Origin: an uncultured Lachnospiraceae bacterium
GTDB lineage: Bacteria; Bacillota; Clostridia; Lachnospirales; Lachnospiraceae
Assembly (NCBI GenBank): GCA_910583815.1
Contig: CAJTZB010000004.1
Coordinates: forward strand, 1-35,164
Reading direction: 5' to 3'
DNA: 35,164 bases
Position numbers and translations under genes: made by a program
In this document: positions 1-8,015 of the stretch, one piece after another
Layout of the letters: each line of letters begins with the position of its first letter
Position numbering within the stretch: the stretch's first letter is position 1
Notes under the pieces: model-generated
Databases searched by the model: none
The model's input: the letters and a program-made list of their open reading frames with translations, nothing else
Told to the model about the DNA's origin: nothing

Positions 1-681
1 CACAATGGTGAAATTGAATTGGAAGAATATCATCCGGTCCCTTTGACAAGTTTTGAAGAATTCGACAAAATGATGGAAAACTGCTATACAGACAGGTCAT
101 TCGCCGGTAAAATCCTGCCGTCTACGCTGGAAGGATGTGTTGTCCGTATTTCCGACATCATCGCTTACCTTGGCAAAGACAGGCAAGATGCCATCCGTGT
201 CAAACTCGTTGATGAAAGCGCATTTGTCAATGAAGATATTGGTTCTACCAACGCCGAAATCATCAACAATCTCGTTGTAAATATCATAGAAAACAGCTAC
301 GGAAAACCTTATATCAAGCTGGACAGCCGCCACTTTACCGCGCTCAAGTCTTCAAAGCGGGACAACTACAAGCAGATTTATGAAGCCACTGCAACAAGGA
401 CAAAGCTAGATGTCACCATAAAGCCAATGATGGAAGAAATTTATGGACAGCTTCTGGACGATTTAAAGCATGGCAACAAAAAATCCCCTGTTTTCACACA
501 TCATATTGACTATATCAACCAAGTACATTACACGCGGCAGGTCCCTTATGAAAATGCCGAGCCAAATCAGTTAGTTGTAGACTACATTGCCAGCATGACC
601 GACGACTATCTGATTGACCTCCACCATTTTCTGTTCCCTGACAGTCCATATAAAGTGGACTATGTCGGATACTTTGACTGA
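1..681 (+). CDS. dGTPase-like HD-domain triphosphohydrolase, 3' part
   Basis: The frame is open to the left edge, so this is the C-terminal part of a longer gene. The TTG at position 19 is only the first possible start inside the window and is probably not the real one. The segment VVRISDIIAYLGKDRQDAI (residues about 47-65 of the visible frame) resembles the late part of the HD domain in deoxyguanosinetriphosphate triphosphohydrolase-like proteins, where ISD supplies the last metal-binding Asp. The classical HD dyad would lie upstream of the window. The family hydrolyses dNTPs to deoxynucleosides and triphosphate in the cytoplasm. It is followed, after 174 bases, by two oligonucleotide phosphoesterases and SurE on the same strand, so the neighbourhood is consistently nucleotide-related. 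Family assignment is fairly sure; exact substrate is not. Confidence 0.7.
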   Translation, partial: HNGEIELEEYHPVPLTSFEEFDKMMENCYTDRSFAGKILPSTLEGCVVRISDIIAYLGKDRQDAIRVKLVDESAFVNEDIGSTNAEIINNLVVNIIENSYGKPYIKLDSRHFTALKSSKRDNYKQIYEATATRTKLDVTIKPMMEEIYGQLLDDLKHGNKKSPVFTHHIDYINQVHYTRQVPYENAEPNQLVVDYIASMTDDYLIDLHHFLFPDSPYKVDYVGYFD

Positions 682-715
682 CACCAAGGTTTTCAGGGAA
701 CAATAAAACTGCTGC

Positions 716-840
716 AGGACTGATGCGGTACTAATATCAGCGTCAGTCCGCACAGTGCAGAGATTAATCCGGAAGTTGTTTTTCACTTCTGGATTAATCT
801 TGGGGACACTTGCGCTGGTAGGACTGATGCGGTACTAATA
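716..840. repeat. 21-bp direct repeats flanking a 16-bp hairpin in a leader region
   Basis: A 21-base sequence beginning AGGACTGATGCGG and ending TACTAATA occurs exactly at 716-736 and 820-840. Between the copies, 761-776 and 785-800 form a 16-bp stem (one G-U pair) with an 8-base loop. The first copy can also form its own stem (717-726 with 740-749). The second copy runs directly into the AGGAGG ribosome binding site of the following gene. No T-tract follows the large stem on the + strand, so it is not a classical terminator. It may be a leader RNA structure or a processing site; the function is unknown. Confidence 0.75.
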
Positions 841-855
841 ATAGGAGGAACCACA

Positions 856-1830
856 ATGTCAGAAGACATACATGAAAATTTTAAAATTATGCTTCAGAAA
901 ATTAAGGCACACGACAAAATTATCATCCACCGCCACAACAAGCCGGATGGGGATGCTATGGGAAGCCAGATTGGATTAAAGCACATTATCAAAGAAAACT
1001 ATAAAGATAAACAGGTTTATGTAGTCGGAGACTCTGCCGGCCAATACAGCTTTATGGACGATTCCGTTATGGATGAATTGACCGATGACTGTTTTGACGG
1101 CGCTCTTTGCATCATTTTGGACTGTGGCTCCAAAACGCTGATCAGCGACACCAGATATGAACGCGCAGCATGCACCCTGCGCTTTGACCATCATATTTTT
1201 GATCAAAAAATTGCAGATTACGAAATAATTGATACATCCTACGAGAGCTGCTGTGGCCTGATTACCAGGTTCGCCATTGAATGCGGACTTCGCGTTCCGT
1301 CTCTCGCCGCGAAATCACTCTTTACCGGCATGGTAACAGATTCCGGACGTTTTCGCTATGATGCCACGACCGCACGGACACTCCGCCACGCTGCTTTCCT
1401 TCTGGAACAGCAATTTTCTATGGACAACGTGTACCGTAACCTTTATTCCGAGGACTATGAAAGCAAAAAGCTGAGAGCGAGCTTCCTCTTAAAAGCAAAC
1501 TTTACGGAGCATAATGTTGCCTATATTTACACAAGCTATGAGGAACTGAAAAAACTTGGCACTGATACCTTCACAATCTCCAGAGGCATGGTAAACACAA
1601 TGGCAGACATCAAAGGCGTGGACATCTGGGTGAACTTTACAGAAATCGAAAACAATAGTGTTCTTTGCGAACTCCGCTCCAGCTGCTATAACATCAACCC
1701 GATTGCCAAAAAATATGGCGGCGGCGGGCATAAAAAGGCAAGTGGTGCAACTGTAGCAAATAAAGAAACAGCCATGCAGATGCTGCATGACCTTGACCTG
1801 TTGGCAACAGAAGCACCCGCCGAAAATTGA
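856..1830 (+). CDS. nrnA: DHH/DHHA1 phosphoesterase, NrnA-like (copy 1)
   Basis: This 324-residue protein has the DHH-family layout. The motif HRHNKPDGDAMGS (25-37) gives metal-binding Asp31/Asp33, LDCGS has Asp89, DHH is at 111-113, and GMVTDSGRFRY contains Asp162. The C-terminal DHHA1 glycine motif is KYGGGGHKKASGA. NrnA-type enzymes degrade 2-5 nt oligoribonucleotides to mononucleotides and dephosphorylate pAp, using manganese, in the cytoplasm. The start ATG is preceded by AGGAGG (843-848). The gene is followed after 13 bases by a second DHH gene and then by surE overlapping that gene, so the three look like one transcript. Whether copy 1 acts on RNA, DNA or pAp cannot be told from sequence. 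Confidence 0.88.
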   Translation: MSEDIHENFKIMLQKIKAHDKIIIHRHNKPDGDAMGSQIGLKHIIKENYKDKQVYVVGDSAGQYSFMDDSVMDELTDDCFDGALCIILDCGSKTLISDTRYERAACTLRFDHHIFDQKIADYEIIDTSYESCCGLITRFAIECGLRVPSLAAKSLFTGMVTDSGRFRYDATTARTLRHAAFLLEQQFSMDNVYRNLYSEDYESKKLRASFLLKANFTEHNVAYIYTSYEELKKLGTDTFTISRGMVNTMADIKGVDIWVNFTEIENNSVLCELRSSCYNINPIAKKYGGGGHKKASGATVANKETAMQMLHDLDLLATEAPAEN

Positions 1831-1843
1831 AAAGGAGAATTTT

Positions 1844-2842
1844 ATGTACCAAACACGATTAGAAGAAATTTTAAATAAAATGAAAGCATATGGACGCATT
1901 CTGCTGTTCCGTCATTTCCGGCCGGATGGCGATGCAATCGGTTCCACAAAAGGCCTTCAGGAAATCTTACGGCTGACTTATCCGGAAAAAGAAGTATATC
2001 TCATCAATGACGATGCTTCTGATTACCTTGCTTTCCTTGGAACCGAGGACAAACCAGTAAAATCAGAACTGCCTGATGAATTCTTTGCAGAAGCCCTTGG
2101 CATCGTCCTTGATACGGGAACTACAAACCGCATCTCAAGCAAAAAATATGCTCTTTGCAAAGAACTTATCAAAATAGACCATCATATCGAACTGGAACCT
2201 TATGGGAACTGCTCCTGGGTGGAAGACGAACGCTCTTCTGCCTGCGAAATGGTTGTCAAGTTTTATGATACATTCCGTGATGAACTGAAAATCAATAAAG
2301 AAGCCGCTACCTATCTTTATACCGGTATGGTAACAGATTCCGGGCGCTTCCGTTTCAGCTGTGTGAAAGGTGAAACGATGCGCCTTGCTGGTCTTCTGCT
2401 TGACCAAGGAATTGACACAGATGTGCTGTTCGCCAATCTTTATCTGGAGGAGTTTGACCACCTGAAATTTAAAGCCCATGTTTATGATACCATGAAAATT
2501 ACAGAACATGGTGTTGCCTACCTCTATCTTGACCGAGAAACACAGGAGAAATTTCATCTGTCTTTAGAAGATGCCAGTGCTTCCATCTCCTATTTGGATT
2601 CCATCAAAGGATGCCTGTACTGGATTGCATTTATTGAAACCGGTGACGAATCCAAGAGCATCCGCGTCCGCCTGCGTTCCCGCTTTTCTCCAATCAATGC
2701 CCTTGCGGAGCAATACCGCGGCGGCGGGCATGCTTGCGCCTGCGGCGCTACTGTCTACAGCACGGAAGAAGCTATGGAATTAGTCGGAAAAGCTGATGTC
2801 ATGCTGAAAGAATATAAGGAAACACATGAGGGCTGGCTATGA
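1844..2842 (+). CDS. DHH/DHHA1 phosphoesterase, NrnA-like (copy 2)
   Basis: This is a 332-residue paralogue of the preceding gene. Motifs are FRHFRPDGDAIGS (22-34), LDTG, IDHHIE, GMVTDSGRFRF and the DHHA1 motif YRGGGHACACGA. All catalytic Asp and His positions are kept. Motif surroundings differ from copy 1 (CACGA instead of KKASGA), which suggests an old duplication with possible change of substrate. The ATG at 1844 is chosen over an earlier in-frame start at 1787 because AAGGAG (1832-1837) sits at the right distance and the family begins near here. The stop codon overlaps the surE start (ATGA at 2839-2842), implying translational coupling. Two NrnA-type genes side by side could divide pAp, RNA and DNA oligonucleotide work between them. 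Confidence 0.87.
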   Translation: MYQTRLEEILNKMKAYGRILLFRHFRPDGDAIGSTKGLQEILRLTYPEKEVYLINDDASDYLAFLGTEDKPVKSELPDEFFAEALGIVLDTGTTNRISSKKYALCKELIKIDHHIELEPYGNCSWVEDERSSACEMVVKFYDTFRDELKINKEAATYLYTGMVTDSGRFRFSCVKGETMRLAGLLLDQGIDTDVLFANLYLEEFDHLKFKAHVYDTMKITEHGVAYLYLDRETQEKFHLSLEDASASISYLDSIKGCLYWIAFIETGDESKSIRVRLRSRFSPINALAEQYRGGGHACACGATVYSTEEAMELVGKADVMLKEYKETHEGWL

Positions 2843-3564
2843 GATTTTTAATTACAAATGATGATAGTATTGAATCAAAGGTACTGCCTCCACTTGCAAA
2901 ATGGGTCAGCCAGTTCGGTGAAGTAATAGTGATTGCGCCAAAGCAGGAACAGAGCGGAAAAAGCCACGGCATTGAGCTGCACAGGCCTCTGGAAGTCTTA
3001 GAGAGCAATCTGATTCCCGGCATCCGTGCCTATACTGTGGATTCTACACCTGCCGACTGTGTGCGTTTTGGTGTTATTGGCTTAAACCAAACCTATGACC
3101 TTGTAATTTCCGGAATCAACAAAGGACTGAATATCGGACTGGATATTGCCTATTCCGGAACTGCGGGCGCAGTTTTTGAGGCAGCATGTCTTGGGATTCC
3201 TGCCGTAGCGGTCTCTACCGACCCTGGTGACTTCACTTCTGCCTTGGAGCATCTTGATATGATACGTGACTTCTTTGTCCGCAATGACCTGCTTGGAAAA
3301 AACAGTATTTACAATATCAATATCCCACTGAACAGCAGGGGTATCCGTATTACACGCCAAGGAGGTCCATATTATTCGGATGATTTCTTCCATCAGGGGG
3401 GAAATCTTTATAGGCAGATGGGAAAATGCGTCTTTACTGACAGTGGAAATGATGAACTGGACACCGATGCAGTAATGCACGGTTATATCTCCATTATGCC
3501 GCTGACGATCAACAAAACAAACATGGAAGTGTTCCAGACACTGTCCTCATTAAATAAGGAATAA
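2839..3564 (+). CDS. surE: 5'/3'-nucleotidase SurE
   Basis: This 241-residue protein starts MRFLITNDDS; Asp8/Asp9 are the first metal ligands, Ser39 lies in QSGKSHG, and Asn94 lies in the family signature ISGINKGLNIG. The conserved YSGTAGAVFEAACLGIPA follows. SurE removes phosphate from 5'- and 3'-mononucleotides and can also act on short polyphosphate. The family normally has NDDG; here Gly is replaced by Ser. The ATG overlaps the upstream DHH stop (ATGA), so the product of the oligonucleotide phosphoesterase (a mononucleotide) is the substrate of the next enzyme. The length is typical for the family. A strong bidirectional terminator follows. Confidence 0.93.
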   Translation: MRFLITNDDSIESKVLPPLAKWVSQFGEVIVIAPKQEQSGKSHGIELHRPLEVLESNLIPGIRAYTVDSTPADCVRFGVIGLNQTYDLVISGINKGLNIGLDIAYSGTAGAVFEAACLGIPAVAVSTDPGDFTSALEHLDMIRDFFVRNDLLGKNSIYNINIPLNSRGIRITRQGGPYYSDDFFHQGGNLYRQMGKCVFTDSGNDELDTDAVMHGYISIMPLTINKTNMEVFQTLSSLNKE

Positions 3565-3603
3565 CCAGAAAAGAAGCTGTTTATTTTCTGTCCTGAATGT
3601 ACT

Positions 3604-3647
3604 AAAAAAGGATGCCTCTCTGAAAAAATAGAGAGGCATCCTTTTTT
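3604..3647. terminator. bidirectional intrinsic terminator
   Basis: GGATGCCTCTCT (3610-3621) pairs perfectly with AGAGAGGCATCC (3630-3641). Flanking A6 and T6 extend the stem to 18 bp with an 8-base loop. T-runs follow on both strands, so it can end the surE transcript (+) and the converging lipoprotein operon (-). Confidence 0.93.
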
Positions 3648-3661
3648 TGTTTTTATAAATT

Positions 3662-5041
3662 TTACTTTACTACAGCGTCAAGGTTGCATCCTGCATCAAA
3701 CTCAATTGTTCCCTTGTAGTTCTTAAGAATACCTGTAACTGTAATCTTATCACCTACGCCAATAGTGTCAGCGCCATCACCCTTTAAACGGAAGCACTGA
3801 ATTGGGTAATCTGTCAGGCCAGCAACTGCAATAGTAACTGTAACGTTCTTATAGTCTGCACTGTAAGCAGTGTCAACACTTGTAATTACGCCGGTCAGTG
3901 TTGCTGCATCTGTCAGAGCAAGGCCTTCTTCCAGTGCATAAGCAGCAACTGCAAGCTTTGCATCTGCCAACGCACTTGCATCAATCAGTACGCAGCCTGC
4001 GTCAAATTCGATGGTTCCCTTGTAATTCTTGATTGTACCGAATACGGCGATTTCATCACCAACTGCAAGTGTATCTGCACCATCACCCTTTAAGCGGTAG
4101 CACATAATCGGCTTATCTTCCTTGCCGTCTACAACAATAGTAACCGTAATATTCTTATAATCTGCACTCCAAGGAGTATCAATCTTTGTAATAACGCCCT
4201 TCAAAATGCAAGGTGCTGTCATAGCAAGACCTTCTTCCAGTGCATAAGCAGCCTCTAACAGCTGAGACTGATCAATCTGCTCGCCCATGCCAAGGAATGT
4301 GCAGCCTGCATCAAATTCAATTGTTCCCTTGTAGTTCTTAATTACGCCTTCTACTGTAATCTTATCACCAACTGCAAGATTTTCTGCGCCTTCACCTTTC
4401 AAACGGTAGCACATAATTGGCTTGTCTTCCTTGCCGTCTACTGTGATAGTAACCGTAATGTTCTTATAATCTGCGCTCCAAGGAGTGTCAATCTTTGTGA
4501 TAGTGCCATACAGACGGAATGTATCTTCCATAGCAAGGCCTTCTTCTAACGAATATGCCGCATCTACAATGTCTGCATAACTCATCCCTGCATCAATGAT
4601 AATTGCAGCAGGAACTCTGTGTGTAAAGGAAAGTGTTTCTTTGCTGCCCTTGCCATCAGAAATTGTAGCAGTCAGCGTATAAGTTACTTCTTCCGGATTC
4701 TTTTCATCTACGTCAATTGTCACCATTTTATCATCGCCCGGAACAATCTTAACGCTCTCATGATCTACGGTCCAGTCCACGTTAAATAAAACACCGCCGA
4801 TGTTTATAGCTCCAACCACCTTATAGTCTGAAGGAGTAGCTTCTATGGAGTCCTTGTACATCATGTTCAGGTAATTCTTTGCAGCAATCAAATCATTGGC
4901 TGCATTGTCTTGATTATCTGTACCGTCTGGGTTCACTGTTGTTGTAGGCGCTGCATCCGGGTCTCCATTTTCTTTGGAACATGCTGCAAATCCTGCAATA
5001 CACATCGTGAATATTAAAGCACAGGCAATTATTTTTTTCAT
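3662..5041 (-). CDS. lipoprotein with Ig-like domain and three tandem OB-like repeats
   Basis: This 459-residue protein has a signal peptide with lipobox FAAC (Cys21), then a low-complexity linker. Residues about 50-145 resemble a degenerate bacterial Ig-like domain. Three tandem units follow at about 162-247, 265-350 and 367-452. Each starts AAYxLEEGLA and contains DYKNITVTI, a CYRLKG-like strand, VGDKITV and NYKGTIEFDAGC. The small beta-barrel pattern is that of OB-fold nucleic-acid-binding modules such as those attached to surface nucleases. Units 1 and 2 are nearly identical, unit 3 more diverged. It is the last gene of the importer operon, 23 bases after the nuclease lipoprotein. I infer a surface protein that binds nucleic acid or a similar polymer; no catalytic motif is visible. 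Confidence 0.75.
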   Translation of the reverse strand: MKKIIACALIFTMCIAGFAACSKENGDPDAAPTTTVNPDGTDNQDNAANDLIAAKNYLNMMYKDSIEATPSDYKVVGAINIGGVLFNVDWTVDHESVKIVPGDDKMVTIDVDEKNPEEVTYTLTATISDGKGSKETLSFTHRVPAAIIIDAGMSYADIVDAAYSLEEGLAMEDTFRLYGTITKIDTPWSADYKNITVTITVDGKEDKPIMCYRLKGEGAENLAVGDKITVEGVIKNYKGTIEFDAGCTFLGMGEQIDQSQLLEAAYALEEGLAMTAPCILKGVITKIDTPWSADYKNITVTIVVDGKEDKPIMCYRLKGDGADTLAVGDEIAVFGTIKNYKGTIEFDAGCVLIDASALADAKLAVAAYALEEGLALTDAATLTGVITSVDTAYSADYKNVTVTIAVAGLTDYPIQCFRLKGDGADTIGVGDKITVTGILKNYKGTIEFDAGCNLDAVVK

Positions 5042-5064
5042 TTTCGTTCCTTCCTTATACTTAC

Positions 5065-6420
5065 TTATTGGATAATGATATTATCCTCAGAAAATACTTT
5101 GATTTGATATGCTCCATCAAAGTAATCTACAATTCCCTTAACATCAATGGTCTTGCCGCGGTAAGCCTCTTCTGTAATCAGGCTGCCGTCTTCTGCCAGC
5201 AACGGAACCGTACGTACAGTAACAGTAATTCCATCTGCTTCGCATTCCAAGGTCATTGCGCCAAACGAGGAACTGTCCTCATTGTTCGTAGTATAAATGT
5301 TTTTCACTTTCAGGTTTTTCATCTCAAGAGAAGTGCCCAATGCCAGTGCTGCATAGTCAAAGGTTGCTTCCCCTTCCTCTGTTGTCAATGTTTTTTTACT
5401 TATGAAAGTCTCCGCATCTGTCAAGGTATAAGACGGTTCATGCCCGCTGCTTATTTTCTGAATATTATTCGGATCATCCGGCTTCATCTGGCGATAAGTA
5501 AGACCTGCTACCTGATAAGTTCCACCTGCCTCATAATATTGTACTGTTCCAACAATGCGAGATTCGTTTCCAACCGTTAAAACATCCAATCCTTCTCCCG
5601 GCAGTCCAAATCCATAATAAATGGAAATGCCATAGTACATACCCGTTTCTTCATCGTAATCTTCGATGTAAACGCCGTTGTTATTATTCATTGTAATAAC
5701 GCCGGTAAAGGCAACTTTGACACCGGTATACGCCTCAACATTCATCCGCAGTTCTTTTAAGGTAAGCTCTACCGCTTCTCCATAATAGAAATCCGGATCT
5801 TTCTGTCCAGAATAAATATTGAGTTTCTGGGCCTTTGCCTGTGCAATCGCTGCCATGCAGGTTTCGCCATAGCGGTTATTTGCAGAGGAGCTTGCAATCG
5901 CCAGCCCATTTTGAAGAATCTCGATGTTTAAGTTTCGGTAATCTTCTGCATCGCTTGTTTTATACCATACCCAAACAAGATTTCTGCCTCCGGTCGAATC
6001 CAGATTCCATGTACTTTCGTCCGACTCGATAATAATAGAGACCGCCGAAGAAAGCTTCTCTCTGGTAAAATTGGAAGCCTTTTTCCCATATTCCTCAATT
6101 TTACCGGTTGATTCCGGCGTATTGATCGCAATATATCTTGCTTTCAGCACGCCGGTATCATTGACATTGGCTGGAACATGAAAGTGCGTCGTATCACCAT
6201 CTACATAGGTCTTTACTGTTACTTCCTGTTTGGCAGTATCTGATGACATGTCCAATTTTATCGAAGCAGCATAGTCTATCACTTCGTCTTTTCCCGGTTC
6301 TGCCGGATTTGTCGCTCCGTCTGTTGGGCCTGCATCTATTTCCGGATCAGTACTCTTACATCCGCAAAACAAAGCAGCAATAAGAGCAGCAATCATAATA
6401 AGAGAAATTTTTCTTGACAT
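5065..6420 (-). CDS. thermonuclease-like (SNase) surface lipoprotein with OB-like C-terminal domains
   Basis: This 451-residue protein has a lipobox FCGC (Cys21). Residues about 66-205 match the staphylococcal nuclease fold: YVDGDTTHF (Asp74/Asp76), ARYIAINTPES (Arg95, Thr101, Glu103) and GGRNLVWVW (Arg146). These are the counterparts of SNase Asp21, Arg35, Glu43 and Arg87. The counterpart of calcium ligand Asp40 is Asn100. Two OB-like segments follow, about 235-315 and 365-451. The family cuts DNA and RNA to small products; the lipobox places it on the outer face of the membrane. It lies 38 bases after the ABC binding-protein gene, with AGAGG before its ATG. Co-transcription with a complete importer suggests that the cleavage products are the cargo. 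Confidence 0.82.
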   Translation of the reverse strand: MSRKISLIMIAALIAALFCGCKSTDPEIDAGPTDGATNPAEPGKDEVIDYAASIKLDMSSDTAKQEVTVKTYVDGDTTHFHVPANVNDTGVLKARYIAINTPESTGKIEEYGKKASNFTREKLSSAVSIIIESDESTWNLDSTGGRNLVWVWYKTSDAEDYRNLNIEILQNGLAIASSSANNRYGETCMAAIAQAKAQKLNIYSGQKDPDFYYGEAVELTLKELRMNVEAYTGVKVAFTGVITMNNNNGVYIEDYDEETGMYYGISIYYGFGLPGEGLDVLTVGNESRIVGTVQYYEAGGTYQVAGLTYRQMKPDDPNNIQKISSGHEPSYTLTDAETFISKKTLTTEEGEATFDYAALALGTSLEMKNLKVKNIYTTNNEDSSSFGAMTLECEADGITVTVRTVPLLAEDGSLITEEAYRGKTIDVKGIVDYFDGAYQIKVFSEDNIIIQ

Positions 6421-6458
6421 TCTTTCCTCTCATCCTGCCGTATAACCGGCAATTTTTA

Positions 6459-7901
6459 TTAGTTGCTGTATTCACACTCTGCTACAGCGTCTTCAAATGC
6501 CTTTTTAATCATATTGTCAACGTTTCCGCCATCTGTAGCTGTCAGACACTTAGATAACAATGTACCAACCTGACTACGTGCAGTGGAAGAACCATTGAAT
6601 GCAGGAGAAGTATAGTAAGCGCTTTCCTGATCCAGACAAACCTTTGCACTCAGAGCGGAAATATAATTGCCGCCGTCTGCTTTGCTTAAGAAATCAGCAT
6701 AAACAGGATTTTCTGCAACGGACTTCAGGACCGGAACATAGCCGGAAGCCATAGAAAACTCAGCCTGAAATTCTACTGTTGTAGTCAGATATTTTACAAA
6801 CAGCCAGGATGCTACTACTTCCTGAGGATTGGACTTCTTGAAAATACATACGCTTGGTCCCTGAGAAATAACCTTCGGGGAATCCTTTTTAATCTGAGGA
6901 ATTGTAGCAATGCCCACTTCAAACGGATAATTTCCGTCTGTACCTGCAGCCGGACGCTGATGAGTTGCACCTGCAGAGGAACCAATGGACATATAGCTCC
7001 TTGTACCGGTCAAAGTAGTGAACAGACCGGAGGTATATGCGCCGTATAATGTCTGTGTGGTCAAATAACCCTTCTGGTACCAGTCTCTGAACTGCTTTAC
7101 AAAGTTTCTGTTTGTTTCATTGTCAAACAGATAGTGGTCGCCGGTTGCGCTTGTGTAAGGAGAACCATACTGCTCACACATCGTAATGAACCAGTTTGCT
7201 TCACTGTCGTATCCAAGCGGAATAGAAGTTGGATCGATTTCCTTAATCTTAGCACAAACTGCTTCCATCTCTTCCCATGTAGTAGGAACAGTCAGATTGT
7301 TCTGCTCAAAGAATGTCTTGTTGTAATAAAGAACTTCTGTGGACTTGGAGAATGGCATTGTGTACATTGCATTGTCGCCAAACTGCTTGCCCTCGTTGTA
7401 GTAACCTGCAATAAAATCAGCCTTCTGCTCTTCTGTAAGGCCAAGCTTCTCTGTCGTACCGTCAGCTCTTGTTACATTGATGTCGCTGTTGATTAAACTG
7501 TCAAGCGTAACAACAGCTTTTGCCAGATTGTAAAGTGCAACGTGGTCCGGATAGCAATATGCGATATTTGGCTGGTTGCCAACTGTAATCTCTGTGCTGA
7601 TCTGGTCACGTACATCGTCATAACCGCCAACTGCTGAGGTTTCAATATGGATATTTGGATAAATCTTATTGAATTCCTCAATATAGCTGTCTAATACGGT
7701 TGACAGGTTGGAACCCATTGTATGATAGAATTTAATTGTTACGTCTTTTCCATCATACCCTACCTCTGGCACTTCAAAGTTAGAAAATACTTCGCTGCCG
7801 TTGTTTCCATCCGGATTATCCGGACCTTCTGTATTGCCGCACGCAGCCAGTCCAAGGACAAGCGTAAGTACAAGCAATACGGATAAAAGCCTTTTCTTCA
7901 T
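6459..7901 (-). CDS. ABC importer substrate-binding lipoprotein (CUT1/UgpB-like)
   Basis: This 480-residue protein has signal peptide MKKRLLSVLLVLTLVLGLAA and lipobox LAAC (Cys21). The mature part has the family 1 solute-binding pattern, with KFYHTMGSNLSTVLDSYIEEF, a YYNKTFFEQNNLTVPTTWEE hinge region and QGPSVCIFKKSNPQEVVASW. The VTIKFYHTMG opening resembles glycerol-3-phosphate/phosphodiester binding proteins (UgpB) more than maltose binders. I chose ATG 7901 rather than the in-frame start at 7943 because GGGAGG precedes it and it begins the signal peptide. It follows the two permeases and precedes two nucleic-acid-related lipoproteins. The ligand is unknown; a nucleotide, sugar phosphate or oligosaccharide are all possible. 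Confidence 0.9.
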   Translation of the reverse strand: MKKRLLSVLLVLTLVLGLAACGNTEGPDNPDGNNGSEVFSNFEVPEVGYDGKDVTIKFYHTMGSNLSTVLDSYIEEFNKIYPNIHIETSAVGGYDDVRDQISTEITVGNQPNIAYCYPDHVALYNLAKAVVTLDSLINSDINVTRADGTTEKLGLTEEQKADFIAGYYNEGKQFGDNAMYTMPFSKSTEVLYYNKTFFEQNNLTVPTTWEEMEAVCAKIKEIDPTSIPLGYDSEANWFITMCEQYGSPYTSATGDHYLFDNETNRNFVKQFRDWYQKGYLTTQTLYGAYTSGLFTTLTGTRSYMSIGSSAGATHQRPAAGTDGNYPFEVGIATIPQIKKDSPKVISQGPSVCIFKKSNPQEVVASWLFVKYLTTTVEFQAEFSMASGYVPVLKSVAENPVYADFLSKADGGNYISALSAKVCLDQESAYYTSPAFNGSSTARSQVGTLLSKCLTATDGGNVDNMIKKAFEDAVAECEYSN

Positions 7902-7928
7902 TGATTGTTTCCTCCCTTTCTCATAGGC

Positions 7929-7971
7929 AAGAGGCTGCCGCATCCTCTTTTATTTTTACGGACAACCTCTT
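7929..7971 (-). other. stem-loop before the binding-protein gene
   Basis: In the 114-base gap between the permease stop and the binding-protein start, 7959-7971 (- strand AAGAGGTTGTCCG) pairs with 7929-7940 (CGGCAGCCTCTT). The stem is about 12 bp with one bulge and an 18-base loop. No T-tract follows on the - strand. Such structures often mark RNA processing that stabilises the binding-protein mRNA. Confidence 0.6.
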
Positions 7972-8015
7972 AAAAATATATGTTACAGGCAACACAAAAA
8001 AACTGTACTTGCCTA

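Noticed and set aside
716..840. Similarity of the 21-bp repeat to the 3' end of 23S rRNA (GGACnGATnnTACTAATA-like)
   Set aside because: Only a short gapped resemblance; no rRNA gene or wider match is present.
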